Below are positions 26,781 to 35,682 of a stretch of 64,000 nt of DNA, in pieces. Numbering within the stretch: the first letter of the stretch is position 1; every line of letters begins with the position of its first letter. The position numbers and the translations under genes were made by a program. This stretch comes from Bacteroidota bacterium (lineage in GTDB: Bacteria > Bacteroidota > Ignavibacteria > Kryptoniales > JAKASW01). The notes beneath the pieces are model-generated. The model did not search any database. It was not told the origin of the DNA and saw nothing but the letters and a program-made list of their open reading frames with translations. The stretch lies in NCBI GenBank assembly GCA_021794075.1, contig JAJYRM010000001.1:1-64000 (forward strand), written 5' to 3'.

Positions 26781-26794
26781 CGGGATTTCTAATA

Positions 26795-27820
26795 ATGGAA
26801 ATGCTTGAAGAAATTCAGAAACTGAAAGACGAGGCAACTTCCGCTCTCGGCACGCTGAAATCAACCGACGATGCGGAGAATTTCAGGCTGCGGTATCTTT
26901 CGCGTAAGGGAGCTCTCGCACAGCTTTTCGAAAAACTGAAAGAGGTCCCCAAAGAAAACAAACCGGCCCTCGGCAAGTCTCTCAATGAACTGCGAACCTT
27001 CCTCGAAAATGAATTCGAAACCTCAAGGAACAATCTCGGCAGCAAGTCCCCGACTTCCGACGGCAGCCTCGACCTTTCGATCCCAGGACGAAAGAGGTAC
27101 ACCGGTCGCAAACATCCGCTGACGCAGACCGCTGATGAGATAAAGAGAATTTTCACAAACATCGGATTCGGAATCGCGGACGGTCCCGAGATCGAGGACG
27201 ACTACCACAATTTTGAGGCGCTGAACTTCCCTCCTGACCATCCCGCACGCGATATGCAGGATACCTTTTTCGTGAAAAGCGAGGAGGGAAAGTACGTTCT
27301 CCGCACGCACACTTCAGGCGTCCAGATACGAGTAATGGAAAACAACAAACCTCCGGTCAGAGTTATGATGCCGGGCCGGGTTTATCGTAACGAGGCGATC
27401 AGCGCGCGGAGCTACTGCCTCTTCCACCAGGTAGAGGGATTGTACGTCGACAAGAACGTCTCGCTCGCCGAGCTGAAGGGAACGATCGCCTACTTCGCGA
27501 AGGAGTTCTTCAACGAAGAAGCCAAGCTTCGTTTCAGGCCGAGCTACTTCCCGTTCACGGAACCAAGCGCCGAGGTCGATGTCAACTGCTTCATCTGCGG
27601 CGGCAAGGGATGCAAGATATGCAAGTACTCCGGATGGCTTGAGATAATGGGCTGTGGCATGGTCGACCCGAACGTGTTCAAGGCGGTCAAGTACGACGAG
27701 AACGAAGTCAGCGGATACGCCTTCGGGATGGGAATCGAGCGACTCGCATTGTTGCGCTACGGCATCGACGATATAAGACTATTCTTCGAAAACGATCTCC
27801 GCTTTTTAAATCAATTCTGA
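26795..27820 (+). CDS. pheS: Phenylalanyl-tRNA synthetase alpha subunit
   Basis: The 341-residue class II catalytic subunit has an N-terminal coiled coil, then HPLTQTADEIKRIF, GPEIEDDYHNFEALNFP, the HTSxVQ-type segment RTHTSGVQIRVM, the motif 2 stretch GRVYRNEAISARS, and FGMGIERLALLRYGIDDIR at the end. It works as an alpha2beta2 tetramer with PheT, whose gene follows after six bases. The ribosome binding site is weak, fitting a controlled start; ATG at 26801 is an alternative. Confidence 0.97.
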   Translation: MEMLEEIQKLKDEATSALGTLKSTDDAENFRLRYLSRKGALAQLFEKLKEVPKENKPALGKSLNELRTFLENEFETSRNNLGSKSPTSDGSLDLSIPGRKRYTGRKHPLTQTADEIKRIFTNIGFGIADGPEIEDDYHNFEALNFPPDHPARDMQDTFFVKSEEGKYVLRTHTSGVQIRVMENNKPPVRVMMPGRVYRNEAISARSYCLFHQVEGLYVDKNVSLAELKGTIAYFAKEFFNEEAKLRFRPSYFPFTEPSAEVDVNCFICGGKGCKICKYSGWLEIMGCGMVDPNVFKAVKYDENEVSGYAFGMGIERLALLRYGIDDIRLFFENDLRFLNQF

Positions 27821-27826
27821 TAAAAC

Positions 27827-30253
27827 ATGAAGATTTCACGTAAATGGCTTCAGCAGCTCGTCGATTTGTCCGGTGTGAAGGACGACGATATAGCGTCGCG
27901 GTTGACGATGCTCGGAGTCGAGGTAGAGTCATACGAAAATTTTGCAACCAAGTACGACGGTTTCATCGTCGGCGTCGTTCTCGAAGTTGAAAAACATCCG
28001 AACGCCGATAAGCTGAAAGTGTGCAAGGTTGACGTCGGCGGAGAAGTTAAAAGCATTGTCTGTGGGGCTCCAAACGTGGCTGCCGGACAGAAGGTGCCAG
28101 TTGGGCTCGTCGGCGCCATGGTGCCGCATAACCAGCACGATCCGGATGGCAAACCGTTTCAACTGACAAGGGCAAAAATAAGAGGAGTGGAATCCGAAGG
28201 GATGATCTGCTCCGCGAATGAACTCGGGCTTGGTGACGACAAGAGCGGCATTATGGTCTTCGATGGAGCGGCCAACCAGGGGACTCCTCTTTCGGATTAC
28301 CTCGGACTGAACGACACTGTCTTTGAAATAAGTCTTACGCCAAATCGCGCGGACTGCTTGTCCCATCTAGGTGTGGCAAGAGAACTTGCGGCCGCCTTCT
28401 CGAAGAAACCCATCCAGAAACGAGTCAAGATAACAGAAGATGGCCCTTCAATAAACGAGTCCGTTAAAGTCGACGTCGCCGCTCAGGACCTTTGTCCCAG
28501 ATATTCGGCCAGGCTGGTACGCAAAGTCAAAGTCGGCCCTTCCCCGAAATGGCTTAAGGATGGGGTCGAAAGCGTCGGAATAAGATCGATAAACAACGTT
28601 GTCGACGCCACAAACTTCGTCATGTTGGAACTCGGCCAGCCGCTTCACGCGTTCGACCTCAAGAGGATCACTGGTCATAAGATAATAGTCAGACGACCTG
28701 CAAAAGATGAGACCAAGTTCACAACTCTCGACGCCAAGGAACGTAATATTACTCCGGACATGGTCATGATCTGCGACAGAGAGAAGATCGTGGCTATCGG
28801 CGGTGTGATGGGGGGGATGAACAGCGAGATAAGCGAGGATACAACCGAGGTCCTGATAGAAAGCGCCAACTTCAATCAATCATCGATCAGGAGAACATCC
28901 AAGGCGCTCGGGCTCTCGACCGAGGCTTCGTACAGATTTGAACGTGGAGTCGACCCTAACCTTACCATTCGCGCCCTCGACAGAGTCTCTGAAATAATCG
29001 CTCAGACTTCCGGCGGCAAGCTAGCGCCGGGGATCATTGATATCGCCGCCACGAAGTTTCTCCCGAAAAGAGTCGAACTTCACGTCGACCATGTCAATCG
29101 CCTTCTCGGAACCCGGCTCGCTACCGGCGAAATCATACGTGTCCTCGAGTCTATCGAAATACCATGCGACAAGAAATCTGAAACTGTCATCATGTGCTCC
29201 GTGCCAACATTCCGCGGAGACATAGAACGCGATGTCGACCTGATAGAGGAAGTCGGCCGGGTATATGGATATGAGCAGATAGCCGACTCGTTCCAGACTA
29301 AGCTGAACTTCGATACGCGGTTCCATGGGAACACTTCGCTCGACGAGCTAAGAGACCTTCTCGCGGGCGCAGGTTTCAATGAGATTATGACAAATTCGCT
29401 CCAGCCTGCCGACGTCGCGGGGTTCCATGATACAGCATTTGTCGCGCTTGCCAATCCTATCAGCGAAGATATGGCGGCAATGAGAACCACGCTCCTTCCG
29501 GGGGCTCTCCAAACAGTCGGCGTAAACCTGGCTCACGGGCTGAAGGACATGAAGCTTTTCGAGATCGGCAGGGTCTACGTCGTGTCGGAGAAGGAACAGG
29601 TGATAGGCCGTTTCGTCGAATCGCCTAAAGTTTCAATAGTGCTCTCCGGCGCAGCGGACCCGACATCGTTCGACAGGAAAGAATCAAAATTCGACATATT
29701 CGACCTTAAGACCGAGATCGAGCGGCTGCTTACCTTCCTTAAGCTTGACTCTTGGGACTTTATTTCTTATGATACTACCAAAGAATACGAACAATCTTTA
29801 AAGTTATTTGTGAACGGGATGGAGCTGGGCATTGGAGGCAGAGTCGGTAAAGCGGCTCTGCAGAAATTGTCGGTGGACCAGGATGTCTACTTTGCAGAGC
29901 TGGATTTAACGAGCTTGCTGGCTCTCCGAAAATCGACAAAACGGTTCAAAACCCTCCCAAAATTCCCGTTTGCTTCAATCGATCTTTCGTTTATTGTTGA
30001 AGGCCAAACACCAGCGGCCGAGATGATGAATGCGTTAAGAAACGCCGCAGGCGAAATGTTCCGTGATATTTCTGTGTTCGATATTTATTCCGGTGAAGGA
30101 ATTCCGGATGGCAAGAAAAGCATTGCGTTCAGTATGGCTCTGGGAAGCGAGGAGCGAACGTTGAACGACGGCGACATCGCCGGCTTTATTGAGAAAGCGG
30201 AGAAGACAATGAAGGTTAAATTCTCCGCGGAATTGAGAAGACAAAAGAACTGA
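27827..30253 (+). CDS. pheT: Phenylalanyl-tRNA synthetase beta subunit
   Basis: The 808-residue protein has the full bacterial PheT layout: an N-terminal tRNA-binding domain (KHPNADKLKVCKVDVGG near 55-70), B1 and B3/B4 editing domains (SLTPNRADCLSHLGVAREL, then RYSARLVRKVKVGPSPKWL), a B5 domain, the catalytic-like core (NPISEDMAAMRTTLLPG) and the C-terminal ferredoxin-like anticodon domain (KFPFASIDLSFIVE). It completes the PheRS tetramer. Confidence 0.97.
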   Translation: MKISRKWLQQLVDLSGVKDDDIASRLTMLGVEVESYENFATKYDGFIVGVVLEVEKHPNADKLKVCKVDVGGEVKSIVCGAPNVAAGQKVPVGLVGAMVPHNQHDPDGKPFQLTRAKIRGVESEGMICSANELGLGDDKSGIMVFDGAANQGTPLSDYLGLNDTVFEISLTPNRADCLSHLGVARELAAAFSKKPIQKRVKITEDGPSINESVKVDVAAQDLCPRYSARLVRKVKVGPSPKWLKDGVESVGIRSINNVVDATNFVMLELGQPLHAFDLKRITGHKIIVRRPAKDETKFTTLDAKERNITPDMVMICDREKIVAIGGVMGGMNSEISEDTTEVLIESANFNQSSIRRTSKALGLSTEASYRFERGVDPNLTIRALDRVSEIIAQTSGGKLAPGIIDIAATKFLPKRVELHVDHVNRLLGTRLATGEIIRVLESIEIPCDKKSETVIMCSVPTFRGDIERDVDLIEEVGRVYGYEQIADSFQTKLNFDTRFHGNTSLDELRDLLAGAGFNEIMTNSLQPADVAGFHDTAFVALANPISEDMAAMRTTLLPGALQTVGVNLAHGLKDMKLFEIGRVYVVSEKEQVIGRFVESPKVSIVLSGAADPTSFDRKESKFDIFDLKTEIERLLTFLKLDSWDFISYDTTKEYEQSLKLFVNGMELGIGGRVGKAALQKLSVDQDVYFAELDLTSLLALRKSTKRFKTLPKFPFASIDLSFIVEGQTPAAEMMNALRNAAGEMFRDISVFDIYSGEGIPDGKKSIAFSMALGSEERTLNDGDIAGFIEKAEKTMKVKFSAELRRQKN

Positions 30254-30258
30254 CAGGC

Positions 30259-30573
30259 ATGGACACAGAAGCGTCCGACGAACAGAACTTATCGATGAAG
30301 AAACAGCTCCTTGGGGAGTTGTGGAACGAAGTAAGAAGAGCCGTCGATGTGGCGAACGTCATGCGGGGCGAGAATGAGTCTCTGAAACAGAACCTCGCTA
30401 AATCGGCGGCTGAGATCGACAAGCTGAAATCTCGAATTGCCGAACTCGAAAAGATGCTAACGGCGAGAGAGGTAGCCAGTTCAGCCGGTTTTGAAGAACG
30501 CGAGAAAGACCGGCTCCTAGAGGTAGCCAAAGAACTCATCGCCAGGATCGACAAGCAACTTAGTCTCTTTTGA
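30259..30573 (+). CDS. Small coiled-coil protein upstream of zapA
   Basis: The 104-residue protein is almost wholly helical with a heptad-rich middle (ENESLKQNLAKSAAEIDKLKSRIAELEKML at about 38-67). No membrane segment or cysteine is present. It sits five bases after pheT and just before zapA. A short coiled coil next to zapA suggests a ZapB-like partner in the division ring, but that is inference from position and shape only. Confidence 0.7.
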   Translation: MDTEASDEQNLSMKKQLLGELWNEVRRAVDVANVMRGENESLKQNLAKSAAEIDKLKSRIAELEKMLTAREVASSAGFEEREKDRLLEVAKELIARIDKQLSLF

Positions 30574-30587
30574 ATGCGGAGCCGATG

Positions 30588-30878
30588 ATGGATAAGAAAA
30601 GCATACGTGTCACCATCCTTGGTCGGGAATACCCACTCCGTGTGGAAAACGAGGAAAAAGCACTCAAAGTAGTAGCATACGTAGATTCGTTATTGAATGA
30701 ATTGATCGAAAAGAATCCAGGTGCACCCACTTCAACTATCGCAGTCATAGCCGCTCTAAATATAGCCGAGCAATTTTTTGACTTAAAGGAGCACGTGCAT
30801 AATGAAGGGATCGATATTGCGGATCTCGTGGGGGTACTGAGCTACTTGCGTGAGAATTTCCCTGTAGAAGCGAGCTAA
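30588..30878 (+). CDS. zapA: Cell division protein ZapA
   Basis: The 96-residue protein matches ZapA: SIRVTILGREYPLRVENEEKALKVVAYVD, then VIAALNIAEQFFDLKE forming the dimer helix. ZapA crosslinks FtsZ filaments. GGAG ends six bases before the ATG at 30588; the neighbouring ATG at 30585 and a TTG at 30570 are less well placed. It follows the coiled-coil gene directly. Confidence 0.9.
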   Translation: MDKKSIRVTILGREYPLRVENEEKALKVVAYVDSLLNELIEKNPGAPTSTIAVIAALNIAEQFFDLKEHVHNEGIDIADLVGVLSYLRENFPVEAS

Positions 30879-30906
30879 GTTCTTTTAAAATTTCGTCAAG
30901 TTTTCA

Positions 30907-31130
30907 GCCGTAATCGCGCCGTGGTTAAGCATGAAAGAACTACTAAGTGAGAATTATGGGAGCCCGGCTCATGGACGATGAAAGCAGGCCGCACCCGACC
31001 CCATTTCATGGGACCGGTTCGTTCCGCCACCGGCGGAATCGCAGCGGAAGCACGACTCGCCCAGGAGGGCACCCACCGTGTCAAGATGGGTTCTTTCCTA
31101 TCTGCCACGAGTGCGTTACGGCTTTTTTTT
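30907..31130 (+). ncRNA. ssrS: 6S RNA candidate between zapA and rny
   Basis: GCCGTAA (30907) pairs with TTACGGC (31116), CGC with GCG, CGTGG (30920) with CCACG (31105), and after a small internal loop GAAAGAAC (30933) with GTTCTTTC (31090). Eight T follow. This gives a rod-shaped RNA of about 220 bases with a long closing stem, an open centre and GC-rich inner hairpins, including TTCCGCC/GGCGGAA. The shape, the size and the place just after zapA all fit 6S RNA, which holds sigma-70 RNA polymerase in stationary phase. No open frame explains the stretch. The identity is inferred from structure and position, not from a sequence match. Confidence 0.65.
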
Positions 31131-31153
31131 GTATATAAACCGGGAGGTTCCGT

Positions 31154-32707
31154 ATGGTAACCACAGTAGTCGCTATACTGTGCAGCGCGGCTGGTTTACT
31201 CGTCGGGTGGTTCCTTCAGACAAGACTTGCCAGGAAGAAACTTGGTACGGTCGAAGAAAGAGCCAAACAAATCCTAGAGACAGCCGAACGTGAAGCGAAC
31301 GCCGTAAAAAAAGAAAAGCTGATCGAAGTAAAAGACGAATGGATCAAGAAGAGACAGGAACTCGATAACGAATTCAACTCGAAGCAGAAAAGAATTCAGA
31401 ATATTGAAAGACAGCTGACTTCAAAGGAAGAAAATCTCGACCGAAAGGCCGAATCGCTCAGGCAACAGGAAAAATCGGTGCGCACGATCGAGATGGAACT
31501 CAGGGAAAAGAACAAGGTTTTCCAGGCAAAGGAGGCCGAAGCCGACAGATTGATTCAACTTCAGACGGAAAAGCTCGAAAAGCTTGCCGGAGTTTCGCGC
31601 GATGACGCGAAGAAGCTCTTGATTGAAAATATGACGAACGAGGCAAGAAGCGAAGCATCCCTGGAAATCAGAGAAATCCGCGAAAAAGCCCGCGTCGAGG
31701 CAAAAAAAGAAGCCCAGAAGATTATCGTGCAGGCGATCCAACGCACAGCGGCAGATCATTCCGTCGAGACTACAGTCAGTGTGGTGAATCTCCCAAATGA
31801 AGAAATGAAAGGGCGCATAATCGGACGCGAAGGAAGGAACATTCGTTCGTTCGAAGCAGCCACCGGATGCGATATCATCGTCGACGACACGCCTGACGCC
31901 GTCGTCATATCGGGCTTTGATCCGTTCAGACGCGAAATCGCCAAGAAGGCATTGGAGAGACTTATCGCCGACGGCCGCATACATCCGACAAAGATCGAAG
32001 AAATTGTTGAAAAGGTTCGCACCGAACTCGAAGAAGAAATCGTTCAGATCGGAGAGGACGCACTTCTCGAAGTAGGAATTCACGGCGTCCATCCTGAGAT
32101 CGTCAAAATGCTGGGACGGATGAAATACCGATCGAGCTACGGACAGAACGTTCTCCAGCACAGCATAGAGGTTGCTTTCCTAAGCGGCCTTATGGCAATC
32201 GAGCTCGGTCTCGATTCGAGCCTCGCCAAGAGAGCCGGCTTGTTCCATGACCTCGGCAAGGTGGTTGACAAGGCGGTCGAAGGCCCGCACGCCCTGCTCG
32301 GTTTTGAGATTGCCAAGAAGTACAATGAGAATCCCGCCGTGTCCAACGCGATCGGCTCACATCACGAAGATATTGAGATGGAGACACCGATAGCGGCGAT
32401 CGTACAGGCGGCCGATGCCATCAGCGGCGCCAGACCCGGCGCCAGGCGGGAATCGCTTGAAGGCTACGTCAAGAGGCTCGAAAAGCTCGAAGGTATTGCG
32501 AATTCCTTCTCCGGAGTAGGCAAGACATACGCGATCCAGGCAGGGCGCGAAGTGCGCGTTATCGTCGAACCGGAGAAAGTGAACGACATCTTCGCCGATC
32601 AGCTTGCACACGAGATTTCCCAGAAGATCCAGGAGCAGATGGAGTATCCGGGGCAAATCAAGGTAACCGTCATTCGTGAGGTCCGCAGTATCTCATATGC
32701 CAAGTAA
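31154..32707 (+). CDS. rny: Ribonuclease Y
   Basis: The 517-residue protein has an N-terminal membrane helix (about 3-22), a long charged coiled coil (30-195), a KH domain (GRIIGREGRNIRSFEAATG at about 218-236) and an HD domain with RAGLFHDLGK and SHHEDIE. It is a membrane-bound endoribonuclease that begins mRNA decay. GGGAGG precedes the ATG by six bases. Confidence 0.96.
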   Translation: MVTTVVAILCSAAGLLVGWFLQTRLARKKLGTVEERAKQILETAEREANAVKKEKLIEVKDEWIKKRQELDNEFNSKQKRIQNIERQLTSKEENLDRKAESLRQQEKSVRTIEMELREKNKVFQAKEAEADRLIQLQTEKLEKLAGVSRDDAKKLLIENMTNEARSEASLEIREIREKARVEAKKEAQKIIVQAIQRTAADHSVETTVSVVNLPNEEMKGRIIGREGRNIRSFEAATGCDIIVDDTPDAVVISGFDPFRREIAKKALERLIADGRIHPTKIEEIVEKVRTELEEEIVQIGEDALLEVGIHGVHPEIVKMLGRMKYRSSYGQNVLQHSIEVAFLSGLMAIELGLDSSLAKRAGLFHDLGKVVDKAVEGPHALLGFEIAKKYNENPAVSNAIGSHHEDIEMETPIAAIVQAADAISGARPGARRESLEGYVKRLEKLEGIANSFSGVGKTYAIQAGREVRVIVEPEKVNDIFADQLAHEISQKIQEQMEYPGQIKVTVIREVRSISYAK

Positions 32708-32771
32708 GCCTGCCCCGGGAAAAAAGTCAGCTCGAAAGAAAAGCGTCCAGTCGGCGGAGAAGGAATCCCCT

Positions 32772-33377
32772 ATGCCGATGGGCGTTGCCGTTACGGGGAA
32801 TATAGGGAGCGGGAAATCGACCGCGGTGAAATTCTTCGCTGAACTCGGCGTCCCGACCTTAGACACCGACCGGATCGGGCATGAACTGCTTGAATCTGAT
32901 GCCCGCATCCGTGCTGCAATAGCAAAAATTTTCGGCGGGGGCATTGTCAAAGAAGACCAGATAGATCGGAGGAAACTCGGCGAGCTCGTGTTTAATAACG
33001 AGGAGAAACGGGTGAAGCTCGAAAGCCTGCTTCATCCGGCCATAATGGCCACTGTATCCGAGCGCGCGAGCGAATTCGCTGATAAGAAGTATGTAATTGT
33101 TGAAGTACCGCTCCTCTATGAAGCTGAGCTCGCTGACAAATTCGATTACGTTATACTTGTAAAAGCCGATGAGAAGGAGGCGGTCGCGCGCGCATCGGTG
33201 AAACTTGGCATTGAAAGAGAGGAAGTGTTAAGAAGACTCGACACGCAGATCCATCAATCGGAGAAGGAAAAGCTTGCCGATTTTGTGATCGCGAACAATG
33301 GCTCGCAGGAAGACCTGCGAGCAAAGGTAGTTCTCCTGCACTCGGTCATCTCGTCCCTCAAGCCCGACCGAGATTAA
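32772..33377 (+). CDS. coaE: Dephospho-CoA kinase
   Basis: The 201-residue P-loop kinase has GNIGSGKST at residues 9-17 and LDTDRIGHELL, then VPLLYEAELADKFDYVILV, all typical of CoaE. It makes coenzyme A from dephospho-CoA. ATG 32772 has AAGGAAT six to seven bases upstream and gives the family's normal start. An in-frame ATG at 32697, overlapping the rny stop, would add a 25-residue Lys/Ser-rich tail that lacks support. Confidence 0.92.
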   Translation: MPMGVAVTGNIGSGKSTAVKFFAELGVPTLDTDRIGHELLESDARIRAAIAKIFGGGIVKEDQIDRRKLGELVFNNEEKRVKLESLLHPAIMATVSERASEFADKKYVIVEVPLLYEAELADKFDYVILVKADEKEAVARASVKLGIEREEVLRRLDTQIHQSEKEKLADFVIANNGSQEDLRAKVVLLHSVISSLKPDRD

Positions 33378-33461
33378 AATTTACTGGGATTCGCAGGCAA
33401 CCCTCCTGCCTTCCCATACGACATATCTTTTTGAAAGACATCCTCGGTTTGCATTAAATTC

Positions 33462-33485
33462 GAGGGTGTTCAGCCTCTTTTTTTT
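33462..33485 (+). terminator. Weak-stem terminator after coaE
   Basis: GAGG and CCTC enclose eight bases and are followed by eight T, 85 bases after the coaE stop. The stem is short, but the T run is good. Confidence 0.5.
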
Positions 33486-33568
33486 CAACATCAGACCTGA
33501 AAAGAACCAAAAAGAAGCTTCTGTGATTCCGTAAGGGGCAATAAGCTTGTTATATTATAGATGCAAAT

Positions 33569-34444
33569 ATGATCGAAATTAATTTCACAAAGATGAACGG
33601 TGCCGGAAACGACTTCGTCGTGATCAACGATTTTGACGGCACTCTTAACGCCGACCTCCCAGCCATTGCCCGTACACTATGCGCCCACGGTTTTGGTATC
33701 GGAACCGACGGCCTCCTCGTACTGCGAAAGAATCCGAGGTTCGATTTCGAGATGATCTACCTGAACTCCGACGGCAGCGAGGGCGGAATGTGCGGCAACG
33801 GCGGCAGGTGTATTTCGAGATTCGCCGTGTTGAGCGGAGTCTGCAAATCACCAATGAGCTTCACGGCGCACGGCGGCAACTACTCGGCGGAAGTTTTTAG
33901 CGACCGGAAGGTGCGCCTCCACCTCCCCGACCCGGACAGCGTCGCTCCCATAATCGAAGTGCCGGTAAACGGGAGACGATACGAAGCGACTTACGTCCAC
34001 CCTAACACGGACCACACTGTCCTATTGAATGGGGGCGTGTTTGAAACCGTAGACAGTGCGGACCTCATTGGTATATCGAGGAAAATAAGATACAACCTCG
34101 ACCTTTTCCCGAAAGGAACAAACGTTAACCTGATCGAGCAGGAAGGCGTCGGCAGGATAAGGATGCGGACTTACGAACGCGGAGTCGAGAACGAGACGCT
34201 CGCATGCGGCACGGGCGCAGTGGCGAGCGCGATAACTGCGGCAATTAGATATGGCATGAACTCGCCTGTAGAGATACACACGAGCGGGGGCGAGATTATG
34301 AAAGTCTATTTCGAGAGGTCCGGCGAAAGGTTTTCGAACCTCATTCTCGAAGGAAGCGCAACAGTCGTATTCAAGAGCAAGGTTTTCTACGACGAAACTT
34401 CAAATTCAATTATAGATTTCGAGCGTGGACAAGGAACACTTTGA
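33569..34444 (+). CDS. dapF: Diaminopimelate epimerase
   Basis: The 291-residue enzyme interconverts LL- and meso-diaminopimelate for lysine and peptidoglycan. Both catalytic cysteines are present: Cys75 in GGMCGNGGRC and Cys213 in LACGTGAVAS. The MNGAGNDFVVI start is canonical. It heads a tight run (zincin, DedA, small protein, transporter) whose members overlap or lie within seven bases of one another. Confidence 0.97.
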   Translation: MIEINFTKMNGAGNDFVVINDFDGTLNADLPAIARTLCAHGFGIGTDGLLVLRKNPRFDFEMIYLNSDGSEGGMCGNGGRCISRFAVLSGVCKSPMSFTAHGGNYSAEVFSDRKVRLHLPDPDSVAPIIEVPVNGRRYEATYVHPNTDHTVLLNGGVFETVDSADLIGISRKIRYNLDLFPKGTNVNLIEQEGVGRIRMRTYERGVENETLACGTGAVASAITAAIRYGMNSPVEIHTSGGEIMKVYFERSGERFSNLILEGSATVVFKSKVFYDETSNSIIDFERGQGTL

Positions 34445-34796
34445 AATGCTTGTTGAAAAAGCCTTCGAAGAGCTTCCCGAGGAATTCAAGAGAAGGATCG
34501 AAAACGTTCATATCGTCGTGGACGATCTTCCGGACGAATTTGATATGAGCGGAGCGCACATTAGAAATCCGTATTCACTCCTCGGTCTGTATTCCGGTGT
34601 GCCCCTCAACAAGAGAGGTCCTGACTATGGTATGTACCCAATAACGCCCGACAGGATTAAACTCTTCAGGATGAACATCGAGCGCGGATGCTCGGCTGAC
34701 ATCGAGATTGAAGAAAAGATAAGAGAGGTCCTGATACACGAAGTAGCACATTATTTCGGAATGACGGATGCGGAAATAAGGAAAGCCGGCTACTGA
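34425..34796 (+). CDS. Zincin-like metallopeptidase (DUF1025 type)
   Basis: The 123-residue protein has the metzincin-like site HEVAHYFGM with His105, Glu106 and His109. The N-terminus FEMLVEKAFEELPEEF is the family's usual opening, which supports the GTG start at 34425 overlapping dapF by 20 bases; ATG 34446 is the alternative, with AAGGAA upstream. The function of this minimal zinc peptidase family is not known. Confidence 0.85.
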   Translation: MDKEHFEMLVEKAFEELPEEFKRRIENVHIVVDDLPDEFDMSGAHIRNPYSLLGLYSGVPLNKRGPDYGMYPITPDRIKLFRMNIERGCSADIEIEEKIREVLIHEVAHYFGMTDAEIRKAGY

Positions 34797-34797
34797 A

Positions 34798-35388
34798 GTG
34801 CAGACTCTTCTACACCAGTATGGCTATCTTATAATCTTCGTCATTACTCTTTTCGAAGGTGAGAGCGTGCTCCTGATCGCCGGCATACTGGCGCATCAGG
34901 GCTTTCTTAACATCGAGCTTTCCATCATCTCCGCCTTTCTAGGCTCTGTCATAGGGGATCAGCTATTTTTCCATCTTGCCTGGCAGGAAGGATATGATTT
35001 TGTAAAGAAGTTCAAATATGTTGCCGCAGTCCTTCCGCGGGCGAAACGTCTCGTGGAAAAACATGGGACTTATGTTGTACTCTTTTCGCGATACATCTAT
35101 GGGCTGAGGACCGCGCTCATCGTGATGTGCGGGCTTGCAAAAATGTCGAGGCCAAAGTTCACGGCGCTAAATATAGTCGCGGCGATAATTTGGGCTGTTT
35201 CTTATGGTTTTCTTGGTTATTTTTTCAGCGAAGCCATTGGTTCGATTGCCGGTTTGGGAAAAATCGAGATCGTTGTTACGGCGGCAATTGCAATTATCGC
35301 ACTGGTTTACTGGATGGTGCGGACCGCCAACACCAAACCGATCCCCGACCAAAGGGAGCCTATGGACGAACCTAAACAGGAGGAATAA
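34798..35388 (+). CDS. DedA-family membrane protein
   Basis: The 196-residue protein has four to five membrane segments. The DedA signature is visible: FEGESVLLIAGILAHQG, GSVIGDQLFFHLAWQEG and FSRYIYGLRTALIVMCGLAKM. DedA proteins are linked to undecaprenyl-phosphate or phosphatidylethanolamine flipping. The hydrophilic C-terminal tail is Pro-rich. The start is GTG, one base after the zincin stop. Confidence 0.88.
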   Translation: MQTLLHQYGYLIIFVITLFEGESVLLIAGILAHQGFLNIELSIISAFLGSVIGDQLFFHLAWQEGYDFVKKFKYVAAVLPRAKRLVEKHGTYVVLFSRYIYGLRTALIVMCGLAKMSRPKFTALNIVAAIIWAVSYGFLGYFFSEAIGSIAGLGKIEIVVTAAIAIIALVYWMVRTANTKPIPDQREPMDEPKQEE

Positions 35389-35676
35389 ATGTCGAAAGTT
35401 CTACTACAGATCAATTATGAGGTACAGCCCTCGAAACGCGAAGAGTATCTGAAATTGATCAAAGAACTGAAATCCGGGTATGAGTCCTCAGGGATAGCAA
35501 AACTGGAAGTGTATGAGGTTCAAGGCTCACAGAACAATTTCATGGAAATTTACACCTACACCAACGACGAAGCTTTCCAAAACGCTGATGACAGCGCGTT
35601 CGACGAAATGGTGGTCAAGGTAAACGACTGCCTGGTGCCGGACAAGATTCGCTCATACACGCTGCACCAGATATGA
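35389..35676 (+). CDS. Small dimeric alpha/beta-barrel-like protein
   Basis: The 95-residue soluble protein has a beta-alpha-beta-beta-alpha-beta pattern (KVLLQINYEVQPSKREEYLKLIKEL, then SGIAKLEVYEVQGSQNNFMEIYTYTNDEAF) like antibiotic-biosynthesis-monooxygenase or NIPSNAP-type ferredoxin-fold dimers. No catalytic residue stands out. AGGAGG lies ahead of the ATG, which directly follows the DedA stop, so expression should be strong. Confidence 0.7.
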   Translation: MSKVLLQINYEVQPSKREEYLKLIKELKSGYESSGIAKLEVYEVQGSQNNFMEIYTYTNDEAFQNADDSAFDEMVVKVNDCLVPDKIRSYTLHQI

Positions 35677-35682
35677 CCCTTA

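Noticed and set aside
30907..31130. SRP, RNase P or tmRNA identity for the structured RNA
   Set aside because: The conserved SRP tetraloop and asymmetric-loop text, the RNase P core motifs and a tRNA-like end with tag frame are all missing.
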